Notes: generated by a model from the sequence alone, not told the origin. Shown: positions 1-6,192, counted from the stretch's first letter. The stretch is 6,599 nt of DNA from Actinomycetota bacterium (GCA_030837395.1 JAUPKO010000038.1:1-6599), one strand, 5' to 3'. Numbers and translations are program-made.

Positions 1-928
1 ACGCGATCGTCTCGGCCAAGCCTTCGGCGAATGGCACCGCCGGGGCATAACCCAACTCCTCGGAGATCTTGGAGATGTCGACCGAATACCGCAGGTCGTG
101 GCCCTTGCGGTCCACCACCCGCTTGACCATCTCCTCACCCGCCCCCATCGCCTCCAGGATCAGGTACGTCAACTCCTTGTTGGTCAACTCGGTCCCGCCG
201 CCGATGTTGTAGACCTCACCGGCCCGGCCCCCGTCCAGCACCAGTTGGATTCCGTTGCAGTGGTCGTCCACGTGCAACCAGTCCCGCACGTTCAGGCCCT
301 CGCCGTACAACGGCACCGGCAACCCGTCCATCAGGTTCGTCACGAACAGCGGGATCACCTTCTCCGGGAACTGGTAGGGCCCGTAGTTGTTGGAGCACCG
401 GGTGATCCGCACATCCATGCCGAACGTGCGGTGGTACGACCGCGCGATGAGGTCCGACCCGGCCTTGGATGCCGAGTACGGCGAGTTCGGCGCCAACGGC
501 CAGTCCTCCGGCCACGATCCGGACTCGATCGAGCCGTACACCTCATCGGTCGACACGTGCACGAACCGCGCCACCTCGGCGTTCAGCGAGGCCTGCAGCA
601 ACTGCTGGGTACCCAGCACGTTGGTCAACACGAAGTCCGCCGCGCCGGTGATGGAGCGGTCCACGTGCGACTCGGCGGCGAAGTGCACCACCGCGTCGTG
701 CCCGGGCACCACCTCGGCCAGCAGCCCGGCATCGCAGATGTCGCCCTCGACGAATCGGTACCGCGGGGAGTCTGCGATCGGTGCGAGGTTCTCGATGTTG
801 CCCGCGTAGGTCAACTTGTCGAGCACCGTGACGTCGGCGTCGGCGAAGGCCGGGTAACTGCCCTCGAGCATGCGCCGGACGAAGTTGGAACCGATGAAAC
901 CGGCCGCGCCGGTAACCAGGATGCGCAC
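1..928 (-). CDS. rmlB: dTDP-glucose 4,6-dehydratase (3' end cut by window edge)
   Basis: Extended short-chain dehydrogenase/reductase that converts dTDP-glucose to dTDP-4-keto-6-deoxyglucose with tightly bound NAD+, the second step of dTDP-L-rhamnose synthesis in the cytoplasm. Read from the GTG at 926-928, the product starts MRILVTGAAGFIG, with the Rossmann motif GAAGFIG at residues 7-13. It continues with the EGDICD stretch near 61-66, HFAAESHVDRS near 82-92, the catalytic Thr-Asp-Glu at 127-129 in STDEVYG, and Tyr151/Lys155 in YSASK. Further family signatures are SNNYGPYQFPEK (179-190), NVRDWLHVDDH (213-223) and DRKGHD (273-278). 309 complete codons are visible with no stop. Family members are about 330 residues, so roughly 20 C-terminal residues lie outside the window. 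The GTG start is supported by a Shine-Dalgarno sequence 7 nt upstream and by the Rossmann strand beginning at residue 2. The gene is divergent from the wzt-rmlA-wzm cluster but shares its pathway with rmlA. The family assignment is very secure. Confidence 0.97.
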   Translation of the reverse strand, partial: MRILVTGAAGFIGSNFVRRMLEGSYPAFADADVTVLDKLTYAGNIENLAPIADSPRYRFVEGDICDAGLLAEVVPGHDAVVHFAAESHVDRSITGAADFVLTNVLGTQQLLQASLNAEVARFVHVSTDEVYGSIESGSWPEDWPLAPNSPYSASKAGSDLIARSYHRTFGMDVRITRCSNNYGPYQFPEKVIPLFVTNLMDGLPVPLYGEGLNVRDWLHVDDHCNGIQLVLDGGRAGEVYNIGGGTELTNKELTYLILEAMGAGEEMVKRVVDRKGHDLRYSVDISKISEELGYAPAVPFAEGLAETIA

Positions 929-935
929 GCACGAA

Positions 936-943
936 CCTTTCGC
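936..943 (-). promoter_or_regulatory. Shine-Dalgarno sequence of rmlB
   Basis: Read on the minus strand this is GCGAAAGG, with the AAAGG core ending 7 nt before the GTG start at 928. It decides the choice of GTG over nearby candidates. It also contrasts with most plus-strand genes here, which have no such sequence. Confidence 0.7.
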
Positions 944-957
944 TGGGCCTAAACGGT

Positions 958-978
958 CGCCACGTTGACGAAGTGGCG
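958..978. repeat. Perfect inverted repeat in the rmlB leader
   Basis: Arms CGCCAC (958-963) and GTGGCG (973-978) are perfectly complementary around a 9-nt centre. The element lies between the inferred rmlB transcription start (about 983) and the rmlB Shine-Dalgarno sequence. In RNA it would form a 6-bp GC-rich hairpin close to the 5' end of the rmlB message. It could instead be a dimeric repressor operator for the divergent region. Six-base arms can arise by chance in GC-rich DNA, so the function is open. Confidence 0.4.
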
Positions 979-990
979 GAGATGCGTTCA

Positions 991-996
991 AGTCTA
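991..996 (-). promoter_or_regulatory. Putative -10 box of the rmlB promoter
   Basis: TAGACT on the minus strand matches the actinobacterial TANNNT -10 consensus and is the best candidate between rmlB and wzt in that direction. It predicts a start near 983 and a 5' UTR of about 55 nt, which would hold the inverted repeat and the Shine-Dalgarno sequence. No clear -35 hexamer is visible at the expected spacing. Confidence 0.45.
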
Positions 997-1013
997 CGGC
1001 CCGCCGCTCGGGT

Positions 1014-1019
1014 TACGCT
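1014..1019 (+). promoter_or_regulatory. Putative -10 box for the wzt transcript
   Basis: TACGCT is followed after 7 nt by a GTG at 1027. This is the same spacing as the -10-like boxes before rmlA and the tandem glycosyltransferase gene. The predicted transcription start therefore falls on, or one base before, the GTG of a 12-codon mini-ORF rather than at the wzt start 35 nt further on. There is no convincing -35: the TTGACG at 965-970 is too far upstream (43 nt). Confidence 0.5.
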
Positions 1020-1026
1020 GGCACGC

Positions 1027-1065
1027 GTGAAGCAAACCTGCCCGGGTCGCGGCGGCCGCCCATGA
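1027..1065 (+). CDS. Putative leaderless 12-codon upstream ORF overlapping wzt
   Basis: GTG at 1027 opens a 12-codon frame (MKQTCPGRGGRP) that ends at TGA 1063-1065, overlapping the wzt ATG as ATGA. The frame differs from that of wzt. A TACGCT box lies 7 nt before the GTG, so the message could start with the GTG itself and be translated without a ribosome binding site. wzt has no recognisable Shine-Dalgarno sequence of its own, so ribosomes finishing this mini-ORF could restart at the overlapping ATG. The peptide resembles nothing I know and may have no function beyond delivering ribosomes. Alternatively the arrangement is coincidental and the segment is a plain 5' UTR. This is inferred from sequence layout only. 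Confidence 0.4.
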   Translation: MKQTCPGRGGRP

Positions 1066-2375
1066 ACGACGTCGCCGTCCGCGCACAGAACCTGTCCAAG
1101 CGCTTCATCATGCAGCATGAGCGCCGCACGGCCCTCAAAGAGCGTTTCGTGCGGGGCAAGGCGCCCAAGGGCAAGGAGTTCTGGGCCCTGCGGGACGCCT
1201 CGTTCGAGGTCCCCAAAGGCTCGATGTTCGGCATCATCGGCCACAACGGCTCGGGCAAGTCCACTGCGCTCAAAGTCGTGGCGGGCATCTACCGGCCCAC
1301 CTCCGGCATGGTGCAGGTGAACGGCCGGATGTCGGCCCTGCTCGAACTCGGCGCCGGTTTCCATCCGGAGTTGACCGGTCGCGAGAACATCGCCTTGAAC
1401 GGCTCGATCCTGGGCATGTCGCGCAAGCAGATCGAGGAGCAGACCGAGGAGATCATCGACTTCGCCGGCATCTCGGGCTTCATCGACTCCCCGGTCAAGA
1501 CTTACTCCTCGGGCATGTACGTCCGGCTCGGCTTCGCGATCGCGGTCAAGGTCGACCCCGAGGTGCTGGTGATCGACGAGGTGATCGCGGTCGGCGACGA
1601 GGACTTCCAGCGCAAGTGCTTCGACTACATCGCCGACCTGCGCAATCGGGGCTCGACGGTCATCATCGTGTCGCACGCGCTGGGCATCGTGTCCGAGGCG
1701 TGCGATGCGGCGATGTGGCTTGACCACGGTGAGGTGCAAGTGGTGGGGCCGGCGCGGGAGGTCGTGGACGCCTACCTCAAGAAGGTCAATGACGCCGAAG
1801 CAGCGCTGACCGGCCTGTCCCCGAGTCAGCAGTTGGGCCTGTCCCGGCGGGGCTCCGGTGAGATCCTCGTCACCGGCATCGAGTACCTCGATGGCGACGG
1901 CCGGCCCATGCCGTTCCTGGTCAACGGCGAGGCGTGCGGCGTGCGGCTGTCGTACCTGGCTCGCAAAGAGGTCGACGGTGTGGTGTTCGGGTTGAACTTC
2001 TTCAACTCCTCCAACATCAACGTGGCCGGCGCCACCAGTGCCTCGCAGGGCCACGAGACGGTCCAGACAGGTGCTGGTGTGGTCGAATTCAGCCTGCCGG
2101 CCATGCCGCTGTCGCCGGGCAAATACACGGTCTCCACCGCCGTCGTCACCCGCACGCGGTTCATCGATCTGGTGGATCTGCAGGTCGAGTTGACCGTGCG
2201 CAACGGCGGCACCATCCCCAACGGCCTCGTGCGGCTCACCGGCGATTGGCGTCGCAGCGAGGCCGAGGCCGACCCGCAGGTGCTCGCCGCGCTGGGTGAG
2301 CCGGTCGAGCCGGAGACCGTCGTCGGCTTCGGCAGTCCGGTTCCGCAGCGTCCGGCCCCTGCACCAGCCGGGTGA
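1062..2375 (+). CDS. wzt: Polysaccharide ABC exporter, ATP-binding subunit with C-terminal Wzt-like domain
   Basis: ATPase subunit of a membrane exporter for lipid-linked glycans, working with the permease at 3327-4151. The 437-residue product has an ABC domain over about residues 4-245. It shows Walker A GHNGSGKST (60-68), the ELGAGFHPELTGREN stretch (95-109) typical of the Wzt/TagH/RfbE group, a degenerate signature SSGM (149-152), Walker B VLVIDEV (168-174) and the switch histidine His205 in IVSHALG. Residues about 265-380 form a beta-rich domain resembling the Wzt C-terminal domain, which in E. coli O8/O9a systems recognises the capped end of the glycan before export. The final 40 or so residues are Pro/Glu/Ala-rich and probably disordered. 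Mycobacterial Rv3781-type proteins are much shorter and lack the extra domain. ATG 1062 is chosen because the conserved N-terminus begins there; it has no Shine-Dalgarno and overlaps the stop of a mini-ORF. The substrate is unknown, though a rhamnose-containing chain is suggested by rmlA and rmlB. Confidence 0.93.
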   Translation: MNDVAVRAQNLSKRFIMQHERRTALKERFVRGKAPKGKEFWALRDASFEVPKGSMFGIIGHNGSGKSTALKVVAGIYRPTSGMVQVNGRMSALLELGAGFHPELTGRENIALNGSILGMSRKQIEEQTEEIIDFAGISGFIDSPVKTYSSGMYVRLGFAIAVKVDPEVLVIDEVIAVGDEDFQRKCFDYIADLRNRGSTVIIVSHALGIVSEACDAAMWLDHGEVQVVGPAREVVDAYLKKVNDAEAALTGLSPSQQLGLSRRGSGEILVTGIEYLDGDGRPMPFLVNGEACGVRLSYLARKEVDGVVFGLNFFNSSNINVAGATSASQGHETVQTGAGVVEFSLPAMPLSPGKYTVSTAVVTRTRFIDLVDLQVELTVRNGGTIPNGLVRLTGDWRRSEAEADPQVLAALGEPVEPETVVGFGSPVPQRPAPAPAG

Positions 2376-2391
2376 CCGAGGTCATGATCCA

Positions 2392-2413
2392 CCCCCGCGC
2401 CGTTGGCCGGGGG
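2392..2413 (+). terminator. GC-rich hairpin after wzt (possible weak terminator)
   Basis: CCCCCG (2392-2397) plus GCC (2399-2401) can pair with GGC (2405-2407) plus CGGGGG (2408-2413), giving a 9-bp GC stem with C2398 bulged and a 3-nt GTT loop. It sits 16 nt after the wzt stop and just before the rmlA -10 box, a sensible place to separate two transcripts. No T-run follows, so it may only attenuate, protect the 3' end, or be a by-product of high GC content. Confidence 0.35.
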
Positions 2414-2429
2414 CGGCTCGTCCGAGGGC

Positions 2430-2435
2430 TAGGCT
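2430..2435 (+). promoter_or_regulatory. Putative -10 box of a leaderless rmlA promoter
   Basis: TAGGCT fits the TANNNT consensus and is separated from the rmlA GTG (2443) by exactly 7 nt, so transcription would begin at or next to the first base of the start codon. There is no Shine-Dalgarno sequence in this gap. No -35 hexamer is evident, as is usual for this promoter class. Confidence 0.6.
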
Positions 2436-2442
2436 GCCGGGT

Positions 2443-3330
2443 GTGAAGGGAATCGTCTTGGCCGGTGGCACCGGCTCCCGGCTGTGGCCGATCACCCGCG
2501 GCGTGTCAAAGCAGTTGCTGCCGGTGTTCGACAAGCCGATGATCCACTACCCGATCAGCACGCTCATGGCCGCCGGCCTGCGCGAGGTCCTGGTCATCAC
2601 CACCGCCGAGGACCAGCCGGCGTTCCAGCGCCTGCTCGGGGACGGCTCGGAGTTGGGGATGCGATTCGAGTACATCGTGCAACCCCGGCCCGAGGGGCTG
2701 GCGCAGGCGTTCCTGCTCGGCGCAGACTTCCTCGCCGGCGACGCCGCGGCCCTCGTGCTCGGCGACAACATCTTCCACGGTGTGGGCCTGGGCACCCGGC
2801 TGGCCGACCTCGTCGACCCCGCCGGGGGGCACGTGTTCGCCTACCGCGTGGCCAACCCGCGCGAATACGGCGTTGTCGAGTTCGCACCCGACGGCACGGT
2901 GCTCTCGCTGGCGGAGAAGCCCGAGAAACCCAAGAGCAACTACGCCGTGCCCGGGCTGTACTTCTACGCGGCCGACGTCGTCGAGATCGCCGGATCGATC
3001 ACCCCCAGCGCCCGCGGCGAACTCGAGATCACCTCGGTCAACGAGGAGTATCTGCGTCAAGGCCGGCTCAAGGTCGCTGTGCTGCCGCGCGGCACGGCCT
3101 GGCTGGACACCGGGTCCTTCGAGTCGCTGCACGACGCCACCGAATACGTGCGAGTGCTGGAGAAGCGCCAGGGCACGAAGGTCGGCTGCGTGGAGGAGAT
3201 CGCCTGGCGCCGCGGCTGGATCGACGACGACCAACTGGCTGCTCTGGCCCAGCCGTTGCTCAAGAGCGGCTACGGCACCTACCTGCTCGGCCTGCTTGAC
3301 GATCCAGCCAACCGGGAGGCTCGTCCGTGA
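2443..3330 (+). CDS. rmlA: Glucose-1-phosphate thymidylyltransferase
   Basis: Condenses glucose-1-phosphate and dTTP to dTDP-glucose and pyrophosphate, the first step of dTDP-L-rhamnose synthesis. The 295-residue product has the usual length of the family and begins MKGIVLAGGTGSRLWPIT, with the nucleotide-binding loop GGTGSRL at 8-14. Then come SKQLLPVFDKP (22-32, with the conserved lysine), metal-binding Asp108 in LGDNIF, EYGVVEF (141-147), AEKPEKPKSNYAVPGLYFY (157-175), ELEITSVN (193-200) and WLDTGS (220-225). The open frame extends upstream to 2296, but that extension overlaps wzt, shows no homologous sequence, and the nucleotide-binding strand begins right at GTG 2443. That GTG sits 7 nt after a TAGGCT box and lacks a Shine-Dalgarno, which suggests leaderless translation. 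The stop overlaps the start of the permease gene (GTGA), so the two are translationally coupled. Its position between the exporter ATPase and permease genes is a notable arrangement. Confidence 0.97.
   Translation: MKGIVLAGGTGSRLWPITRGVSKQLLPVFDKPMIHYPISTLMAAGLREVLVITTAEDQPAFQRLLGDGSELGMRFEYIVQPRPEGLAQAFLLGADFLAGDAAALVLGDNIFHGVGLGTRLADLVDPAGGHVFAYRVANPREYGVVEFAPDGTVLSLAEKPEKPKSNYAVPGLYFYAADVVEIAGSITPSARGELEITSVNEEYLRQGRLKVAVLPRGTAWLDTGSFESLHDATEYVRVLEKRQGTKVGCVEEIAWRRGWIDDDQLAALAQPLLKSGYGTYLLGLLDDPANREARP
3314..3319 (+). promoter_or_regulatory. Shine-Dalgarno sequence of wzm inside rmlA
   Basis: GGGAGG lies within the last codons of rmlA, 7 nt before the GTG start of the permease gene at 3327. 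It fixes that start, which overlaps the rmlA TGA. It is the clearest ribosome binding site in the window and belongs to the one plus-strand gene that has no promoter-like box of its own. Confidence 0.8.
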
Positions 3331-4151
3331 GTTCCATCACCCGTTCCAGTAGGGGCACCCCGTGGACCTACCGGGGGCTGATCTGGAACTTCGCCCGGCG
3401 CGACCTCAAGGCGCGATTCCGGGGCACCCTGCTGGGCTGGCTATGGTCGTTGATGTTGCCGTTGGCGACGCTGCTGATCTACGCGGCCGTGTTCTCGGTG
3501 ATCTTCCGCGCGGTGCCGCCGCCGCTGGGCAACGGCGATCCGGGCATCTACGTGATCTGGCTGCTCGTGGGTATCGTCACGTATTCGTTCTTCGGTAACG
3601 GCGTCACCATGTCGATGCCGAGCCTGCTCAGCGCCGGCAACCTGCTGCAGAAGATCTACATCCCCAGCTACGTGCCGGTGATCGGCACGGCCATCGCCAC
3701 CTCGGTGCAGTCGCTGATCGAGTACGTGATCCTGCTCGCGGTGCTGGTGGCTGTGGGCAATGTCGGCGTGACGTGGCTGGCGTTCCCGGTGTTGCTGGTG
3801 CTGTTCTTCCTGTTCATCCTGGCTGTGTCGATGACGCTGGCAGTGCTCAACGTCTATGCCCGCGACCTGCAACAGATCACCGGCGTGGTCATCCAGCTGC
3901 TGTTCTTCCTCAGCCCGATCCTCTACCCGCTGGACCAGGTGCCCGAGGACTACAAGGGCATCCCGGTGCGAGCGATCATGGCGGCCAACCCCGTGGCGGA
4001 GTTCATCGTGGCGTTCCGCAACGTGCTCTATGACCTCACCATGCCGTCGTGGCAGAACCTCGCGGCGCTGGTCGCCTGGACCGCCGGTGCGGGGCTTTTG
4101 GCCTGGCTGGTCTACCTGCGCAAGGGGCAGGACATCGGCGAGGCGGTCTAG
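3327..4151 (+). CDS. wzm: Polysaccharide ABC exporter, permease subunit
   Basis: Integral membrane half of an ABC-2 type glycan exporter; it pairs with the ATPase at 1062-2375. The 274-residue product matches Wzm/TagG/RfbD-type permeases in length. It has a cytoplasmic amphipathic N-terminus with the signature RRDLKARFRGTLLGWLWSL (24-42). About six hydrophobic segments follow, near 40-61, 73-93, 115-143, 150-175, 183-201 and 244-264. Other family marks are ARDLQQITG (178-186), FFLSPILYP (193-201) and NPVAEFIVAFRNVL (221-234). The GTG start overlaps the rmlA stop as GTGA and has a strong Shine-Dalgarno sequence 7 nt upstream, so it is co-transcribed and coupled with rmlA rather than with its partner ATPase gene. 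The exported substrate cannot be read from the sequence. Galactan or teichoic-acid-type exporters belong to the same family, but the rml genes favour a rhamnose-containing glycan. Confidence 0.93.
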   Translation: MSSITRSSRGTPWTYRGLIWNFARRDLKARFRGTLLGWLWSLMLPLATLLIYAAVFSVIFRAVPPPLGNGDPGIYVIWLLVGIVTYSFFGNGVTMSMPSLLSAGNLLQKIYIPSYVPVIGTAIATSVQSLIEYVILLAVLVAVGNVGVTWLAFPVLLVLFFLFILAVSMTLAVLNVYARDLQQITGVVIQLLFFLSPILYPLDQVPEDYKGIPVRAIMAANPVAEFIVAFRNVLYDLTMPSWQNLAALVAWTAGAGLLAWLVYLRKGQDIGEAV

Positions 4152-4159
4152 CCGCACAT

Positions 4160-4180
4160 GCGTGGGTGAGCCCCGCACGC
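4160..4180 (+). terminator. Hairpin after wzm (possible weak terminator)
   Basis: GCGTG (4160-4164) pairs with CACGC (4176-4180), and GG (4165-4166) with CC (4173-4174), leaving G4175 bulged and a 6-nt loop. It begins 8 nt after the wzm stop and precedes the next -10 box, mirroring the arrangement between wzt and rmlA. It has no T-run and only a short stem, so this is weak evidence. Confidence 0.25.
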
Positions 4181-4197
4181 GTCCGGCGGCGGTTGCG

Positions 4198-4203
4198 TAT
4201 GCT
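4198..4203 (+). promoter_or_regulatory. Putative -10 box of the tandem glycosyltransferase gene
   Basis: TATGCT matches TANNNT well and lies 7 nt before GTG 4211. It supports a leaderless transcript beginning at that codon and helps to choose this start over in-frame upstream candidates, one of which (ATG 4199) lies inside the box itself. No -35 hexamer or Shine-Dalgarno sequence is seen. Confidence 0.6.
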
Positions 4204-4210
4204 CGCGTGC

Positions 4211-6178
4211 GTGAGCGCTTCCCCCGACGTGCCGACGGCTGATCCGGCGCCCAAAGCCCGCGCCAAACAAGCCGTCAAGCGATTCCTTGCTCGGCCGACC
4301 AACGCCCGGCGAGCCCGGCGGGCGGCCGATGTGCAGGTGCGGGCGGCCCACAAGCTGCTCGGCTTCGCCCAGCGGGTCGACCACTACGTCCGCAGTCAGC
4401 CGGACCCGGACCTTGACGCCATCGAGCTGCACGCCCGCATGTTGCGCTCCTACTACGACCACCTGCGCAGGCATGTGGCGACCCTGCCGCTGCAGCCCAC
4501 CATCAGCGTGCTGGTGCCGGTCTACCGCCCCGATCCGGCCTACCTGCGTGAAGCGCTGTCGAGTATCGCCCTGCAGGTGTACCCGCAGTGGCAGGCGTGC
4601 ATCGTCGACGACGCCTCCAATGACCCCGCCGTCACGGCTGTGATCGAGGAGTTCCGGGCCAACTTCCCGGACCGGGTCAAGGTGGCCGTGCACGAGGTCA
4701 ATCAGCACATCTCGGCCACCTCCAACACCGCCCTCGGCCTCGCGGACGGCGACTACGTGGCCCTGCTCGACCACGATGACCGGCTCTACCCGCAGGCCCT
4801 GGCCGAGGTCGTCAAGGCGATCAACACCCGGTTCCAGTTGACCGGCGCCGAGCCCGAGGTGATGTACAGCGATGAGCGAGTGGTGGGCCCGGACGGCGAA
4901 CTGCTCTACAACTCGTGGTTCAAACCCGGGTGGTCCTGGTACCTGTACCTGTCCACCAACTACACCAACCACCTGAGTGTCTACAGTCGTGCCTTGTTGC
5001 AGGCGATCGGCGGCTTCCGGGTGGGCTTCGAAGGGGCACAGGACCACGACCTCATGCTGCGCGCGGTGGACGCCGCGCAGACCGACGTGCTGCAGATCCC
5101 GCTGGTGCTCTACCAGTGGCGCTCCCACCCGGGCAGCACCGCCGGCGAGGAGGGTGGCGAGGCCAAACCGTACTCGCGCCGCAACGGCATGCGCGCCGTG
5201 CAGGAGGCCGCCGCGCGGCACGGCAAGAGCGTCGAAGTCGACATCGACCCCTTCACCGATCACTACCGGTTGTCGTTCTCGCTGCCCGAGCCGCGCCCGC
5301 GGGTGTCGGTGGTGATCCCCACCAAGGATCGACCCGACCTGGTTCGCGGCTGCGTCACCTCCATCTTCAACCGCAGCACCTACCCCAACCTCGAGGTCGT
5401 GCTCGTCGACAACGGCAGCACCGATCCGCGCACCCTGGCCTTCTACGACCAGTTGCAGGCCTCGGAGCATCAGGTCCGGGTGGTGTATGACCCCGAGTAC
5501 TTCAACTTCGCCCGGCTCAACAACACCGGTGCGCGCGCGGCCTCGGGTGACTACCTGGTGCTGCTCAACAATGACACCGAGGTGGTCGCCCCGGACTGGG
5601 TCGAGCAGATGCTCATGTATGCGCAGTTCAACGATGTCGGCGCGGTGGGGGCCAAACTGCTCTACCCGGACCAACGGATCCAGCACGCCGGGATCGTCGG
5701 GGTCGGCGCACACATCGCGGACCACACCGCCATGACAATTCCGAACGACCACCACTTCCTCATGGACCTGCCGCATGTGGTGCATGAGGCTGTGGCGGTC
5801 ACCGGTGCTGCGGTGATGGTCAAGGCCACTGACTATGCCGAGGTCGGTGGGCTCGACGAGCGGTTCGTGCCCAACGGTTACGGCGACGTGGACTTTTGCC
5901 TGCGCCTGCGCGAGCTGGGCAAGTCGGTGGTCTACACCCCCTATGCGGTGTTGATCCACTTCGAGTCCGTCAGCCGGCGCCGCAATGTCGAACTGTCGGA
6001 GACTCAGTACATGCGCAACCGGTGGGGCTCCGAACTGCTCAACGACCCTTACCTCAACCCCAACCTCATGCGCGGGGGGCAATACAACCAGGACCTGGAC
6101 CTGATCCAACCCGAGATCGACCAGGACACTTTCGCCACCTGGTTGGCCAACGGTTCGCCCGGCAGCAACGACGCCTGA
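4211..6178 (+). CDS. Two-domain family 2 glycosyltransferase
   Basis: Probable cytoplasmic or membrane-associated glycosyltransferase that extends a cell-surface glycan; donor and linkage are unknown. The 655-residue product has an Ala/Arg-rich N-terminal segment (about 1-95) followed by two GT-A folds. Domain 1 (about 97-305) shows SVLVPVYRPD (99-108), IVDDASND (131-138), the metal-binding LLDHDD (185-190), MYSDER (218-223) and QDHDLMLR (277-284), whose acidic residues sit where the catalytic base is expected. Domain 2 (about 364-590) shows SVVIPTKDRPD (366-376), VDNGSTD (399-405), FNFARLNN (431-438), LLNNDTEV (451-458), GAVGAKLLYPD (477-487) and GYGDVDFCLRLRE (556-568). Both domains keep their acidic motifs, so both look active. 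This architecture is common in O-antigen and rhamnan-type loci. The frame is open back to 4049, but that part overlaps wzm and does not look like this family. GTG 4211 is chosen because of the TATGCT box 7 nt upstream. With rmlA and rmlB nearby, at least one domain may be a rhamnosyltransferase, which is inference. Confidence 0.92.
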   Translation: MSASPDVPTADPAPKARAKQAVKRFLARPTNARRARRAADVQVRAAHKLLGFAQRVDHYVRSQPDPDLDAIELHARMLRSYYDHLRRHVATLPLQPTISVLVPVYRPDPAYLREALSSIALQVYPQWQACIVDDASNDPAVTAVIEEFRANFPDRVKVAVHEVNQHISATSNTALGLADGDYVALLDHDDRLYPQALAEVVKAINTRFQLTGAEPEVMYSDERVVGPDGELLYNSWFKPGWSWYLYLSTNYTNHLSVYSRALLQAIGGFRVGFEGAQDHDLMLRAVDAAQTDVLQIPLVLYQWRSHPGSTAGEEGGEAKPYSRRNGMRAVQEAAARHGKSVEVDIDPFTDHYRLSFSLPEPRPRVSVVIPTKDRPDLVRGCVTSIFNRSTYPNLEVVLVDNGSTDPRTLAFYDQLQASEHQVRVVYDPEYFNFARLNNTGARAASGDYLVLLNNDTEVVAPDWVEQMLMYAQFNDVGAVGAKLLYPDQRIQHAGIVGVGAHIADHTAMTIPNDHHFLMDLPHVVHEAVAVTGAAVMVKATDYAEVGGLDERFVPNGYGDVDFCLRLRELGKSVVYTPYAVLIHFESVSRRRNVELSETQYMRNRWGSELLNDPYLNPNLMRGGQYNQDLDLIQPEIDQDTFATWLANGSPGSNDA

Positions 6179-6192
6179 CCCGCGCCGGCGGC

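Noticed and set aside
164..166. Possible novel defence, mobile or RNA-based system in the window
   Set aside because: Both strands were read through for transposase, recombinase, nuclease, toxin-antitoxin, direct-repeat array and structured-RNA signals. None was found, and every stretch is accounted for by polysaccharide genes and short promoter regions.
98..952. A 284-codon plus-strand frame antisense to rmlB
   Set aside because: The opposite strand encodes an unmistakable RmlB with all catalytic motifs. The plus-strand translation has no recognisable features.
965..970. TTGACG as a -35 hexamer for the wzt promoter
   Set aside because: It is 43 nt from the proposed -10 box, far outside the usual 16-19 nt, and lies inside the centre of the inverted repeat at 958-978.
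543..2054. A 503-codon open frame on the minus strand running through wzt and into rmlB
   Set aside because: It crosses the divergent promoter region and is antisense to a well-supported ABC ATPase. It shows no family motifs, so it is a composition artefact.
2296..2442. Upstream in-frame extension of rmlA (49 extra codons)
   Set aside because: It overlaps the wzt 3' end, encodes Arg/Pro-rich sequence unlike the family, and the conserved N-terminus starts at GTG 2443.
4049..4210. Upstream in-frame extension of the tandem glycosyltransferase (54 extra codons)
   Set aside because: It would overlap about 100 bp of wzm, has no glycosyltransferase-like content, and runs through the TATGCT box that predicts a start at 4211.
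4148..6109. A 653-codon open frame on the minus strand, antisense to the tandem glycosyltransferase gene
   Set aside because: The translation is rich in Val, His, Gly, Arg and Asp without any recognisable domain. It mirrors codons of a clearly conserved GT2 gene. Long antisense frames are expected where third positions are nearly all G or C.
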